NCBI RefSeq assembly: GCF_002160065.1
Contig: NZ_NFJW01000001.1
Location: 62,001 to 126,000, forward strand
DNA: 64,000 nucleotides
Direction: 5' to 3'
From: Collinsella sp. An2
GTDB lineage: Bacteria; Actinomycetota; Coriobacteriia; Coriobacteriales; Coriobacteriaceae
Under the pieces are notes generated by a model. That model had not been told where the DNA came from. It saw nothing but the letters and a program-made list of their open reading frames with translations, and did not search any database. The position numbers and the translations under genes were made by a program. This document shows positions 22,578-32,491 of this stretch, in pieces (position 1 is the stretch's first letter; each line of letters opens with the position of its first letter).

Positions 22578-23858
22578 CTAGGCGGTGTACGTCCACACGG
22601 CATTTGTCTGTGCGAGCACCCAATCGAGTCGCCAGGCCTGCGCACTTCGCAGGCTGCTGTTGGGGTCGTGCACGCCGACCATACCACGCTCATCGATGCC
22701 GTAGAGCACAATGTAGTGGCCGATGGAGGTGAAGTCCCCCGGCCTTACGGCGCAGATTACGGGCTGCCCAGCTTCCAGGGCAGCAGAGACGGCGGAGACA
22801 CTGGCCCCGATGGAGCGTCCCGTGATGCCTAGGCTCGCCGCACCGCGCGTCATGAAGATCCACTCGGTGGAGCCGGTGGGGGCATAGTTGCCGGCGTCGG
22901 CAAAGGCGCACATCTGCGCGGGATCGATTGACGTGTCGCCGGTGAGAAAGACGTAGACCATGGTCAGGCAGGTGGGCCCACAGCCATTCGCGCGAACCGT
23001 GCCGCCGGCATAGGGCTTCTCGGACCACAGGGGATCGGTTTGAAACAGGTACGGCAGCTCGCCTTGCTTCCACTGCGAGCGCGGCGTGGACACCATGAGC
23101 TGCGTGCCGTCGAGCAGCGGCATGTCAAAGAGCTTCTGCTCGTCCTGGGGTGCAATCCCCGCGGGTACGGCGGTGCATGCAATGCCGATGACGGCGATGA
23201 ACAGGCAGCATACGATGGCTCGCAGGGCAATTCCGAGCTTCGAGAGGGGAGGGGCTGCCTGCCGGCGCGGAGCATACCCGCTGCGTGAGCGCCCGCGTCC
23301 ACGCATGGCACCAGGCGTTCGCGCCCGCCCATTTCGGTTGCCCGAAACGCCACCCGGCATTCGTCCGTCTGCGTTGCGACGCCGTCCAGACGGTTCGTGC
23401 GGCCGACGCGCCCCAGCATTCCTATCGCGTCCGCGTCCATCTGCGCGACGTGAGGGGTGCGGATCGTTTGAGTATGCAGCGTGTGGCACATCGGAGTCGA
23501 CGGGGCGCGATGGGTCTGCGCCGGAGGGTCGAGAAAAGCTTGAGGTGTCTGCGCGCCGCCAGTTTGCGCGCCCGGACCGCCCGGCCCGCTCATCCCGCCC
23601 GGACCGCCAAGCCCGTTCGCGCCGCTCGCCCCGCACGGGGGACGCCTCGGCACTCCGCTTTGCCTCCGCGGACTTCCACGAAGCAAGGCGGGCAGACCGT
23701 GGTCGCGGCGGGTCGTCCTGCACCGGCGTGCGGTCCTGCGCCGGCGCGTCGTATGCCATGTCATCCCGAGACCGAGATCCGTGACGGTCGTCCGGCGTCG
23801 AGGAGTCCGCTCGCCGCGGCATACGGCCCGAGCGATCACGCGGGGTGTAGTTCGCCAT
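22578..23858 (-). CDS. C39-like cysteine peptidase with long Arg-rich N-terminal region and single TM
   Basis: NGCGPTCLTMVYVFLTGDTSIDPAQMCAFADAGNYAPTGSTEWIFMTRGAASLGI; PVICAVRPGDFTSIGHYIVLYGIDERGMVGVHDPNSSLRS; TM LGIALRAIVCCLFIAVIGIACTA. Confidence 0.85.
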   Translation of the reverse strand: MANYTPRDRSGRMPRRADSSTPDDRHGSRSRDDMAYDAPAQDRTPVQDDPPRPRSARLASWKSAEAKRSAEASPVRGERRERAWRSGRDERAGRSGRANWRRADTSSFSRPSGADPSRPVDSDVPHAAYSNDPHPSRRADGRGRDRNAGARRPHEPSGRRRNADGRMPGGVSGNRNGRARTPGAMRGRGRSRSGYAPRRQAAPPLSKLGIALRAIVCCLFIAVIGIACTAVPAGIAPQDEQKLFDMPLLDGTQLMVSTPRSQWKQGELPYLFQTDPLWSEKPYAGGTVRANGCGPTCLTMVYVFLTGDTSIDPAQMCAFADAGNYAPTGSTEWIFMTRGAASLGITGRSIGASVSAVSAALEAGQPVICAVRPGDFTSIGHYIVLYGIDERGMVGVHDPNSSLRSAQAWRLDWVLAQTNAVWTYTA

Positions 23859-24179
23859 GGACCCTCCTCTCATCGGTGGCCGCAGGCATGGCCATGCGGC
23901 CCATGCGACCGATAGCACGTCTTCCATGGTATCCGTTCTGCGCTTTATCGCGTTGGAGCATCTGCGGATAACCCGGTGATTTCACGGCTGGTTTGCACTC
24001 GCCAACCGTTCGTCGGCAAATCGCTGCCGCTCGTATGTGCGCCTGTCCGCCAATCGGTTTGAGCCCGAGCACGACCGGCATCAACCGTATGGTGTCCCTA
24101 ACGACAGGCGGTCGCACGGCGGCCGCGACACAGAAACGGGCTCCTGGGGGAGCCCCCGACACACGAAAGGAGGCACGTC

Positions 24180-25628
24180 GTGGCAGATTCCAACAAGGCG
24201 GCATCGGTCGCAGAACAGGGCGGCATGAAGAAGACCCTCTCGCTGTGGAACTTCTTCACCATCGGCTTCGGCGCCATCATCGGCACCGGCTGGGTCTTAC
24301 AGGTTGGTGACTGGATGGTCGTGGGCGGCGGCCCCGTTCCAGCCATGATCGCATTTTTGCTGGGAGCCATCTTCCTGGTGCCCATCGGAGCGGTCTTCGG
24401 CGAGCTGACGGCAGCCATCCCCATCTCGGGTGGCATCGTGGAGTACGTCGACCGCAGCTTTGGCCGCGTCCCGTCCTACATCACGGGCTGGCTCCTTGCC
24501 CTGGGCAACGGCATCCTCTGCCCGTGGGAGGCTATCGCCATCTCCACCCTGGTTTCCGACATGTTCGGCGGCCTACCCGGTCTCGAGTGGCTGCGCGCCG
24601 TCAAGCTCTACACCATTCTGGGCGCCGACGTCTACCTCATTCCGACGGTCATCGCGCTCGGCTTTGCCGCATATGTGATCTTCCTCAACTTCCGCGGCGC
24701 ATCGTCGGCGGCGAAGCTGCAGGCCTTCCTTACCAAGGCACTGCTCTGCGGTATGCTGCTCGCCATGGGCATCTCCATCTTCACGGGATCGCCTGACAAC
24801 GCCATGCCGGTCTTCTCTCAGGTTACCGGCGCCGGCGGCGGCGAGTCTGCCACCACGTCCACCAATCTGTTCGCCGGCATCGTCTCGGTGCTCGTGCTCA
24901 CCCCGTTCTTCTATGCGGGCTTCGACACCATCCCGCAGCAGGCCGAGGAAGCGGCCGAGGGCCTCAACTGGAACAAGTTCGGCAAGGTCATCTCACTTGC
25001 GCTGCTTGCGGCCGGGGGCTTCTACATGGTGTGCATCTATTCCTTCGGAACCATCCTGCCCTGGCACGACTTTGTCGAGCAGCCGGTGCCCGCGCTTGCC
25101 TGCCTGAAGAACATCAACATGATCCTCTACATCATCATGCTGTGCATCGCGACGCTTGGCCCCATGGGTCCCATGAACTCCTTCTACGGTGCCACGAGCC
25201 GCATCATGCTCGCCATGGGCCGCAAGGGCCAGCTGCCCGAGAAGTTCGCCGAGGTGGACGAGCGTTCCGGCGCGCCCAAGCTCGCGTGCATCGTGCTTGC
25301 GGTCATCACCGTCGTGGGACCTTTCCTGGGCAAGAACATGCTCATCCCCCTCACGAACGTCTCTGCTCTCGCCTTCATCTTCAGCTGCACCATGGTGTCG
25401 TTCGCGTGCCTGCGCATGCGCTTCACCGAGCCCGACCTGCCACGTCCCTACAAGGTGCCCGGCGGCAAGTTCGGCATCTGCCTGGCCTGCCTGGCCGGAT
25501 GCATCATCATCGGCCTGCTGGTCCTGCCCTTTAGCCCGGCATCGCTCAACCTGGTCGAGTGGGGCATCGTGATCGGCTGGCTCGTCGTGGGACTCATCCT
25601 CATGGCGCTTACCCGGGCCCGCTCGTAG
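24180..25628 (+). CDS. APC-family amino acid permease (GTG start)
   Basis: LSLWNFFTIGFGAIIGTGWVLQVGDWMVVGGGPVPAMIAFLLGAI...; ~12 TMs. Confidence 0.92.
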   Translation: MADSNKAASVAEQGGMKKTLSLWNFFTIGFGAIIGTGWVLQVGDWMVVGGGPVPAMIAFLLGAIFLVPIGAVFGELTAAIPISGGIVEYVDRSFGRVPSYITGWLLALGNGILCPWEAIAISTLVSDMFGGLPGLEWLRAVKLYTILGADVYLIPTVIALGFAAYVIFLNFRGASSAAKLQAFLTKALLCGMLLAMGISIFTGSPDNAMPVFSQVTGAGGGESATTSTNLFAGIVSVLVLTPFFYAGFDTIPQQAEEAAEGLNWNKFGKVISLALLAAGGFYMVCIYSFGTILPWHDFVEQPVPALACLKNINMILYIIMLCIATLGPMGPMNSFYGATSRIMLAMGRKGQLPEKFAEVDERSGAPKLACIVLAVITVVGPFLGKNMLIPLTNVSALAFIFSCTMVSFACLRMRFTEPDLPRPYKVPGGKFGICLACLAGCIIIGLLVLPFSPASLNLVEWGIVIGWLVVGLILMALTRARS

Positions 25629-25701
25629 ATTCGGTCAAGGTCGCGGGCGCTGCCAACAGGCGCCCGCGTTGGAAACGATGAATTACAACCAAGGAGGAAC
25701 C

Positions 25702-26985
25702 ATGAACAAGAAGTATGCGATTGTAGGCGGCAAGCTCGTCGACGGCACCGGCGCCCAGCCGATTGAGAACTCCCTTGTGCTGGTCGAGGAAGACGGCAAG
25801 ATCAGCTATGCCGGCGTCCACCAGGACGTGCCCGCCGACAAGGGCTATGAGGTCATCGACGCCTCTGGCAAGACGGTCATGCCCGGCCTCATCGATACCC
25901 ATCTGCACTTCTCGGGCAACCTGACCGACGACGACACCGACTGGGTCATGCAGCCGCTGCTGGAGAAGCAGGCCGTGGCCGTCAAGCAGGCCTACGACTG
26001 TCTCACCCACGGCCTCACCACCGTGTGCGAGATCGGCCGCTTTGGCATCCACGTGCGCGACTGTATCAACAACGGCGTGTTCCCCGGCCCGCGCGTCTAT
26101 GCTACCGGCCTGGGCTTCTGCCGCACCGCCGGCCACGGCGACTCGCATCACTGCAGTCAGCTCGAGAACAAAGAGTCCCATCCGTGGGGCGACCAGGTCG
26201 ACGGTCCGTGGGATTTGCGCAAGGCCGTGCGTCGTCGCCTGCGCGAGAACCCCGATGCCATCAAGATCTGGGCAACGGGCGGCGGCATCTGGCGCTGGGA
26301 CTCCGGTCGCGACCAGCACTACTGCGCCGAGGAGATTAAGGCCGTGGTCGATGAGGCCAAGATGGTCGGCATTCCCGTGTGGAGCCACTGCTACAACTCG
26401 CACTCCGCCGCCTACGACTCGGTCCGCTTCGGCTGCGAGCAGCTGATCCACGGCTTCGACATCGACGAGCGCACCATGGACCTCATGGCCGAGCAGGGTA
26501 CGTTCTTCACGCCCACCATCGGCTTTTTGCCCACCTGGTACTCCACCTATCCGCCGGTCTACGTGCCCGAGATCCACGACAAGTACGAGGGCACGCTCGT
26601 GGAGAAGGAGCTGCAGCGCAACTACGACTGTCTGCGCGAGGCCAAGAAGCGCGGCGTGATCTTCACCATCGGCTCCGACTCGTTCAGCTTCGTGACGCCC
26701 TACGGCTACGTCACCATCGACGAGATGTATGACTTCGTCGACAAGGTGGGCATCTCCCCGCTCGAGACCATCACCTGCGCCACGCTCAACGGCGCCAAGA
26801 TGGCCCATTGCGAGGACGAGACCGGTTCGCTCGAGGCCGGCAAGTTTGCCGACCTGTTGATCGTGAACGGTGATCCGGCCACGAACATCCACGACCTCAC
26901 CCCCGAGAACATGGACGTCATCATGAAGGACGGCGACATCGTGATCTCCGGCACCTTCGGCGCCCGCAACAAGTATTCGGCGTAG
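25702..26985 (+). CDS. Amidohydrolase-family protein (imidazolonepropionase/prolidase-like, COG1228-like)
   Basis: MNKKYAIVGGKLVDGTGAQPIENSLVLVEEDGKI...GKTVMPGLIDTHLHFSGN; AIKIWATGGG; WSHCYNSHSAAYDSVRFGCEQLIHGFDID; TIGSDSFSF. Confidence 0.88.
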   Translation: MNKKYAIVGGKLVDGTGAQPIENSLVLVEEDGKISYAGVHQDVPADKGYEVIDASGKTVMPGLIDTHLHFSGNLTDDDTDWVMQPLLEKQAVAVKQAYDCLTHGLTTVCEIGRFGIHVRDCINNGVFPGPRVYATGLGFCRTAGHGDSHHCSQLENKESHPWGDQVDGPWDLRKAVRRRLRENPDAIKIWATGGGIWRWDSGRDQHYCAEEIKAVVDEAKMVGIPVWSHCYNSHSAAYDSVRFGCEQLIHGFDIDERTMDLMAEQGTFFTPTIGFLPTWYSTYPPVYVPEIHDKYEGTLVEKELQRNYDCLREAKKRGVIFTIGSDSFSFVTPYGYVTIDEMYDFVDKVGISPLETITCATLNGAKMAHCEDETGSLEAGKFADLLIVNGDPATNIHDLTPENMDVIMKDGDIVISGTFGARNKYSA

Positions 26986-27195
26986 CGTTCCGCTCCTCTG
27001 GATATGCCCCGACCTTCTCCGTCGGCTCTCGGCCTTTGGCTGCGAGGGCCCCGCGGGGAGGGCCGGGGCGCATCTGTTTGCGCAGCGCTCGCTATAACGC
27101 TCACCGAGCGCATGGCGAATGGCGGCGTCTGGAAAGACGCAGGCGTGTAGGATAGGAGAGCTGGATCGGGGCGCCTCGGCCCCGCCGTCGGGACG

Positions 27196-28617
27196 ATGCC
27201 AAGGGGGCTGCGCGTGAAGGTGCCACATCTTATCGAATGGTCGCGGCGACTCAACCTCACCAAGGTGCTGAGGTCGAGTCAGGTGATCATGACGGTGCTG
27301 CTGGTGCTGTGCGTGCCCATGTTGCTTGCGCTGCTGCTGTGGGACCTCGTCGCTAACCCTAACCCGGTTCCGGCGGTGATCACCATTGCGGGCCTCGTCC
27401 TGCTCTGCTTCTTTTTCTCCTATGTGTTCGTGGTGCCGGACGACCTTACGTCGAGCGCCACCGATCGCACGCTTTCCATCTCGTCCAAGATCTTCGCGCA
27501 CACGCGCCAAGGCCTCACCCCCGAGGCCACGCTCGGCGCGTGCCGCATCATCCTGCCCGAGACCCTGGCGTCGGCGATCTGCATCACCGACGGCAAGCAG
27601 GTGCTTGCAAGCTGGGGCGAGGGCTCGGAGCAGTGCCCTGCCGGGACGTCGGTGGCATTCGAGACCACCGCGCGCGTCATGGCGTCGGGCGCGACGAGCG
27701 TGTTCACGCGCGACGGCGATGCGCAGCCTGGCGACCTGTTCCCGCGCCTGCGCGCAGGCGTTGTCGCGCCGCTCAAGGTGCGCGACCGCTGCATGGGAAC
27801 CCTCGGGCTCTTCTATCCCCGCGCGAGCTCCATCGACATGCGCCAGACGGCGCTTGCCACGGGTTTTGCCGAGCTCATCTCGACGCAGCTGGCGAGCTTC
27901 GAGCTCGAGCGGCAAGACGAGCTCACCGCCCGCATCGAGCTGCGGGCCCTGCAGTCCCAGGTCGACCCGCACTTTTTGTTCAACACCATCGGCACTATCG
28001 CGTCGCTCGTGCGCACCGACCCCGAGCTGGCGCGTTCGTTGCTCATCGACTTTTCGAACTACTACCGCCAGACGCTTTCGAACTCCGAGGAGCTTGTCAC
28101 GCTGGCCTCCGAGATCGATCAGGGCATGCGTTACATCAATCTCATGCAGGCGCGGTTTGGCTCCGACCGCCTCTGCGCGGTGACGGATATCGATCCCGAT
28201 GTCCTGGATTGCCGCGTGCCACCGTTTATCCTGCAGCCGCTGTTGGAGAACTGCATCAAGCATGCCATGCGCGAGACCGGCATGCTCTCCATGTACGTGC
28301 GGGCGCGCCGGAGCGAAGGACGCCTCACCGTGGTGGTGGAGGACGACGGCGTGGGCATGGATGAGGCTACGCTGGCGCATCTGTTCGAGGCGCGCGACGC
28401 CGCCCTCGAGGGAAACGACGACATTGCGGCCGACGGCTCGACCCCTCGGGGATGTGGACTTGCGCTGGTCAACGTGCTGATGCGCATCAAGTTCTTCTTT
28501 GGCGAGGAGTCGGGCATCCATATAGAGTCCGAGCTGGGAAAGGGGACGCGCGCCACCGTGAGCCTGGTCGGCGAGCCGCGCGACCTCGCACAGTCGCCGG
28601 TGCACGTACGGGCGTAG
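27196..28617 (+). CDS. LytS-type sensor histidine kinase
   Basis: N-terminal TMs; ELRALQSQVDPHFLFNTIGTIASLVRTDPELARSLLIDFSNYYRQTL (His_kinase domain); VVEDDGVGMDE...GCGLALVNVLMRIKFFFGEESGI (HATPase). Confidence 0.92.
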   Translation: MPRGLRVKVPHLIEWSRRLNLTKVLRSSQVIMTVLLVLCVPMLLALLLWDLVANPNPVPAVITIAGLVLLCFFFSYVFVVPDDLTSSATDRTLSISSKIFAHTRQGLTPEATLGACRIILPETLASAICITDGKQVLASWGEGSEQCPAGTSVAFETTARVMASGATSVFTRDGDAQPGDLFPRLRAGVVAPLKVRDRCMGTLGLFYPRASSIDMRQTALATGFAELISTQLASFELERQDELTARIELRALQSQVDPHFLFNTIGTIASLVRTDPELARSLLIDFSNYYRQTLSNSEELVTLASEIDQGMRYINLMQARFGSDRLCAVTDIDPDVLDCRVPPFILQPLLENCIKHAMRETGMLSMYVRARRSEGRLTVVVEDDGVGMDEATLAHLFEARDAALEGNDDIAADGSTPRGCGLALVNVLMRIKFFFGEESGIHIESELGKGTRATVSLVGEPRDLAQSPVHVRA

Positions 28618-28708
28618 GGGTGTGCCTGCGGGCTTTTGCCGGCGGACGTGAGCTTGCGAGACGAGGCATCTGCCCGTCGCTATCGAAAACAATAGGGGAG
28701 GAACAGCC

Positions 28709-29443
28709 ATGGAATCGAGTTCCTGGAACGTATTGATTGTGGACGACGAGCCGCCCATCCGGGCTGAGCTGCGCTATCTGCTGGAGCGCGACGGTCGCGT
28801 GGGCGAGATCGACGAGGCGGCCAGCGGCGGCGAGGCCATACAGAAGATCCTGTCCTGCCGTCCCGACGTGCTCTTTCTGGATATTCAGATGCCTGGAACG
28901 AATGGCCTGCGCATCGCGGAGACGCTTTCGGGGCTCAAGAACCCTCCGCTGCTGGTGTTTGTGACCGCGTTCAACCAGTTTGCGGCCGATGCCTTCGATC
29001 TCAATGCGGTCGACTACGTGCTCAAGCCGGTCGAGGAGGCGCGCCTTGCACGCACGCTGGACAAGCTTGCCGTCCAGCTTGATGCCCGGCGTGCGGCCGC
29101 CCATAGCGGCGCGCCGCTGCGCCTTTCGGTCGAGCGCGGTGGAAAGCGCCTGTTTATTCCCGTGTCCGATATCTGCTATATCGAGGCTTGCGCCGACTAT
29201 GCGCATGCGGTCGCGCCGAGCGGGACCTACCTGGTGGGGGAGTCCATCTCGTCGCTCGAGGGACGTCTTGCCGCCGAGGGATTCATGCGTGTGCATCGCA
29301 GCTACCTGGTAAACGTCGACGACGTGCACGATGTCGTGGTGACGCGCTCGGGTCTGCTCGAGCTGCGCTTGGAGCGCGTGGACGCCACCGTGCCGGTGTC
29401 CCGGCGCCGCACCGCGACGGTCAAGGAGCGCCTAGGCCTGTAG
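28709..29443 (+). CDS. LytTR-family response regulator
   Basis: WNVLIVDDEPPIRAELRYLLERDGRVGEIDEAASGGEAIQKILSCRPDVLFLDIQMPG...; LytTR domain IPVSDICYIEACADYAHAVAPSGTYLVGESISSLEGRL...FMRVHRSYLVNVDDV. Confidence 0.95.
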   Translation: MESSSWNVLIVDDEPPIRAELRYLLERDGRVGEIDEAASGGEAIQKILSCRPDVLFLDIQMPGTNGLRIAETLSGLKNPPLLVFVTAFNQFAADAFDLNAVDYVLKPVEEARLARTLDKLAVQLDARRAAAHSGAPLRLSVERGGKRLFIPVSDICYIEACADYAHAVAPSGTYLVGESISSLEGRLAAEGFMRVHRSYLVNVDDVHDVVVTRSGLLELRLERVDATVPVSRRRTATVKERLGL

Positions 29444-29744
29444 GCGTTCGGTTGGGCCCGGGCGCGTTTGTTGGGGTGTCGTGATGTGGCCGTGGCTGTG
29501 GCTGCGGTTGCGGCGGTGACTGCGGCTATGGCTGTGCCTGCGACTGCGATTACGACTTCGGTTGTGGCTGCGACTGCGCCCGCGCTCCTCCCGGCCCGCG
29601 CCGCCGCACGTGCGGGGCGGGATGTCACCTGCGCTTCCGTGCGTTTTGCGGCAGGGGAGTTTCGCAGGGTCCGGTTGGGCATAATGGTGGTCGAACAACA
29701 TCGCCGCGAGCCGTTTCCCCGCGGTACAAGCGAAAGGACCAGCA

Positions 29745-30689
29745 ATGCCCGCACTCATCACGCATCGACTGTTTGGAGAGGAAAGCATCGACCGTCTGCC
29801 CGAGGGCATGGTGTCCAGCGAGGACGAGCGCCTTGCATTTCTCATTGCCAACCAGGGACCCGATCCATTCTTCTTCCGTGTTCGCACGCCGCACCTCGCG
29901 GATTGTATGGAGCTGGGCCGTCGCATGCATCGCTGCCGCATGTCGCGGCAGTTTGCCGCGCTGCGCGACGGGACGACGCGCCTGAACCGTCATGACGCCG
30001 GCGTGGGGCGCGCGTTTGTGCTGGGCCTGCTCTCTCACTATGTGCTCGACCGTACGGCTCATCCGTTCGTCTATGCCCAGCAATGGGGTATCCAGCAGGC
30101 GGACCCCACCCTTGCCGATGCGGGTTCCCAGGTCCATGCGATCATCGAGTCCGACTTGGATGTACTCATGCTGCAGCGCAAGCAGCAGGGTGCTACCGTC
30201 GCCTCGTTTCCGCCGGAGTCGGTGCTTACCACAAACGAGCGCGTCAACAAGGTCGCCGGAGCTCTAACAAGCTATGTCGCCTATGGCGTCTACGGGCTCG
30301 AAGTGGGTGCGAACGAATACGGCGGAGCCGTTGCCGACATGAAGCTCGTCTATCGACTTATCGAGCCGGCGGGCTCCCCTCTGTCGTCTGCGATTGCGCT
30401 GGCAGAGGGCGCGGTCCGCGACTACTCTCTGCTGGGTTCGCTCGCCCATCGCGTGACGTCGACGCCTCCAGCCGGTGCGGGCAATCTGGAGCATCGGGAG
30501 TGGAAGAGCCCCTTTACGGGCGAGACGTCGTGCGAGAGTTTCCCCGAGGTGTTTGAGCGCGCGCTCGACGACTATGCTCGAGTTGCGATGCGCTTTGTGG
30601 AAGAGGGCAACATGGAGCAGGTCACGGGACACGTGAACTACTCTGGCCGTCCTCTTGATGCGGACGAGGAATTCGACCGAGAAGAATAG
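29745..30689 (+). CDS. Zinc-dependent phospholipase C-family protein
   Basis: MPALITHRLFGEESIDRLPE...NQGPDPFFFRVRTPHLADCMELGRRMHRCRM...RAFVLGLLSHYVLDRTAHPFVYAQQ. Confidence 0.8.
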   Translation: MPALITHRLFGEESIDRLPEGMVSSEDERLAFLIANQGPDPFFFRVRTPHLADCMELGRRMHRCRMSRQFAALRDGTTRLNRHDAGVGRAFVLGLLSHYVLDRTAHPFVYAQQWGIQQADPTLADAGSQVHAIIESDLDVLMLQRKQQGATVASFPPESVLTTNERVNKVAGALTSYVAYGVYGLEVGANEYGGAVADMKLVYRLIEPAGSPLSSAIALAEGAVRDYSLLGSLAHRVTSTPPAGAGNLEHREWKSPFTGETSCESFPEVFERALDDYARVAMRFVEEGNMEQVTGHVNYSGRPLDADEEFDREE

Positions 30690-30977
30690 CTATACGATGA
30701 GGGCGGCGGTGCGGGTTGTGTTCATCTGCCGCGCCGTCGCTTCGTCCGCCGCCTCGTCGTACGGTCGCCGCACCGTTTCGCGCACCCGGCGACTGCCTCG
30801 CCCTGTTCCTCTCGTTGCGCGGTCGTCGCGCCGTTTCGTCCGCTCGCCCCGCCGCTCCCCGCTTGCGCCTCACCCCGCCTCCTCCGCTCGCGCCGTCCCA
30901 TGCGGCCGTTTTTAGTCCAGCAACTACTTTTGACGTTTTTTGGGCCGAATTTCGGACCTTAATCTAGTCAATTCCAG

Positions 30978-31104
30978 TTCCTAGACTAAGTTCGCCGGAC
31001 CCGGGACGCCCCCGGTTCCTGGACTACGTTCACCGGATCCGGGACACCCCAATTCCTAGACCAAGTTCACCGGATCCGGGACACCTCCAGCCCCTGGACC
31101 ATTT
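30978..31104. repeat. ~38 bp tandem repeat array (3 full units plus partial)
   Basis: ttcctagactaagttcgccggacccgggacgccccc / ttcctggactacgttcaccggatccgggacacccc / ttcctagaccaagttcaccggatccgggacacctc / cccctggaccattt; unit starts 30978, 31016, 31053, 31091. Confidence 0.92.
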
Positions 31105-31240
31105 CCCGCCTCGGCGAGCCATTACAGAAACTTGACTCATCCCTTCGCTGCGCTGCCGTACCATAGTGCGGATATGCTCTTGAACGTCATCCTGCGCTCG
31201 CTCGATTGCGGGCGATGGCGCGGGAAGAGGGGGATGCGTC

Positions 31241-32491
31241 ATGAAATACACCAAGCTCGAGCGAAACTGGGTCATGTACGACGTCGGAAACTCCGCGCTC
31301 GTGCTGCTCAACACCTCGGTCGTGCCCATCTACTTCGATGCCATCAACACGGCTGCCAACTCGGCCGAGCTCGTTACGGCATGGGCCAACGCCCAGACGA
31401 TTGCCTCGCTGGTGGTGGCGCTGCTCATGCCGATCTTGGGTTCGCTCGCAGACTTTGCGGGCAACAAGATCAAGTTCTTCCTGGGATTTTTCCTCACGGG
31501 TCTCGTGCTCTGCCTGGCCCAGGCCATCCCCATGGGGGCCATGCCGTTTCTGGTGGTCTACGTGCTCTGCACGATCGGCCTCAACTCGTCTATGACCTTC
31601 TACGACGCCATGCTGCCCGATGTCACCACCGACGAGCGCATGGACAGCGTGAGCTCGTCGGGATACGCCTGGGGATACGTCGGCTCCTGCGTACCGTTCA
31701 TCGTATGCATCGCCCTGATCATGCTCGGCCCCTCGATGCTGGGGCTGGACATGATGTTTGCCACCCGCATGTCGTTTGTTATCACCGGCGTGTGGTGGCT
31801 GCTCTTCACCATTCCTCTGCTGCGCACCTACAAGCAGCGCTACGCCAAGGAGCTCGCGCCCGGCGAGACTGTGGGCAGCGTCGTTGCCGACACCTTCCGC
31901 GGGCTGGTGAAGACCATGCGCAGCATCGCGCACAACAAGGCGCTCCTCGTGTTCATGGTCGCGTTCTTCTTTTACATCGACGGCGTGCACACGGTCATCT
32001 CCATGGCCACCACCTATGGCACCTCGCTCGGCATCGATTCCACCCAGCTCATCCTGGCGCTGCTCGTGACCCAGTTCGTGGCCTTCCCGTCCGCCATCGC
32101 CTACGGCAGGCTGGCGGGCAAATACGGTACGCTTCGCATGATTATCGTTGCCGTGGCCGCCTACGTGGCGATCGTGCTCTTTGCTGCCTTCTTCCTGAAG
32201 GAAGCCTTCGAGTTCTGGATCCTCGCCATTTTGGTGGGCATGTTCCAGGGCGGTATCCAGGCGTTGTCGCGCAGCTACTTCGGCAAGCTCATCCCTAAGG
32301 AACACGCCAACGAGTACTACGGCTTCTTCGATATCTTCGGTCGCTACGCCTCGGTTATGGGAACTCTGCTAGTATCTGTCGTGACATCGCTCACGGGCGA
32401 CCCTTCTTTAGGAGTGCTTTCCATCGGGGTCCTGCTGGTCGTGGGCTTTGTCATGCTGGTAAGGCTTACCCGTATGAAGGGCATCGCCTAG
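31241..32491 (+). CDS. MFS transporter, UMF1/Atg22-like
   Basis: MKYTKLERNWVMYDVGNSALVLLNTSVVPIYFDAINTAA...; polytopic. Confidence 0.85.
   Translation: MKYTKLERNWVMYDVGNSALVLLNTSVVPIYFDAINTAANSAELVTAWANAQTIASLVVALLMPILGSLADFAGNKIKFFLGFFLTGLVLCLAQAIPMGAMPFLVVYVLCTIGLNSSMTFYDAMLPDVTTDERMDSVSSSGYAWGYVGSCVPFIVCIALIMLGPSMLGLDMMFATRMSFVITGVWWLLFTIPLLRTYKQRYAKELAPGETVGSVVADTFRGLVKTMRSIAHNKALLVFMVAFFFYIDGVHTVISMATTYGTSLGIDSTQLILALLVTQFVAFPSAIAYGRLAGKYGTLRMIIVAVAAYVAIVLFAAFFLKEAFEFWILAILVGMFQGGIQALSRSYFGKLIPKEHANEYYGFFDIFGRYASVMGTLLVSVVTSLTGDPSLGVLSIGVLLVVGFVMLVRLTRMKGIA

Noticed and set aside
25609-28758. 1049 aa antisense ORF spanning an amidohydrolase, an intergenic region and a histidine kinase
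   Set aside because: Composition artefact of high-GC coding strands; overlaps two well-supported genes.
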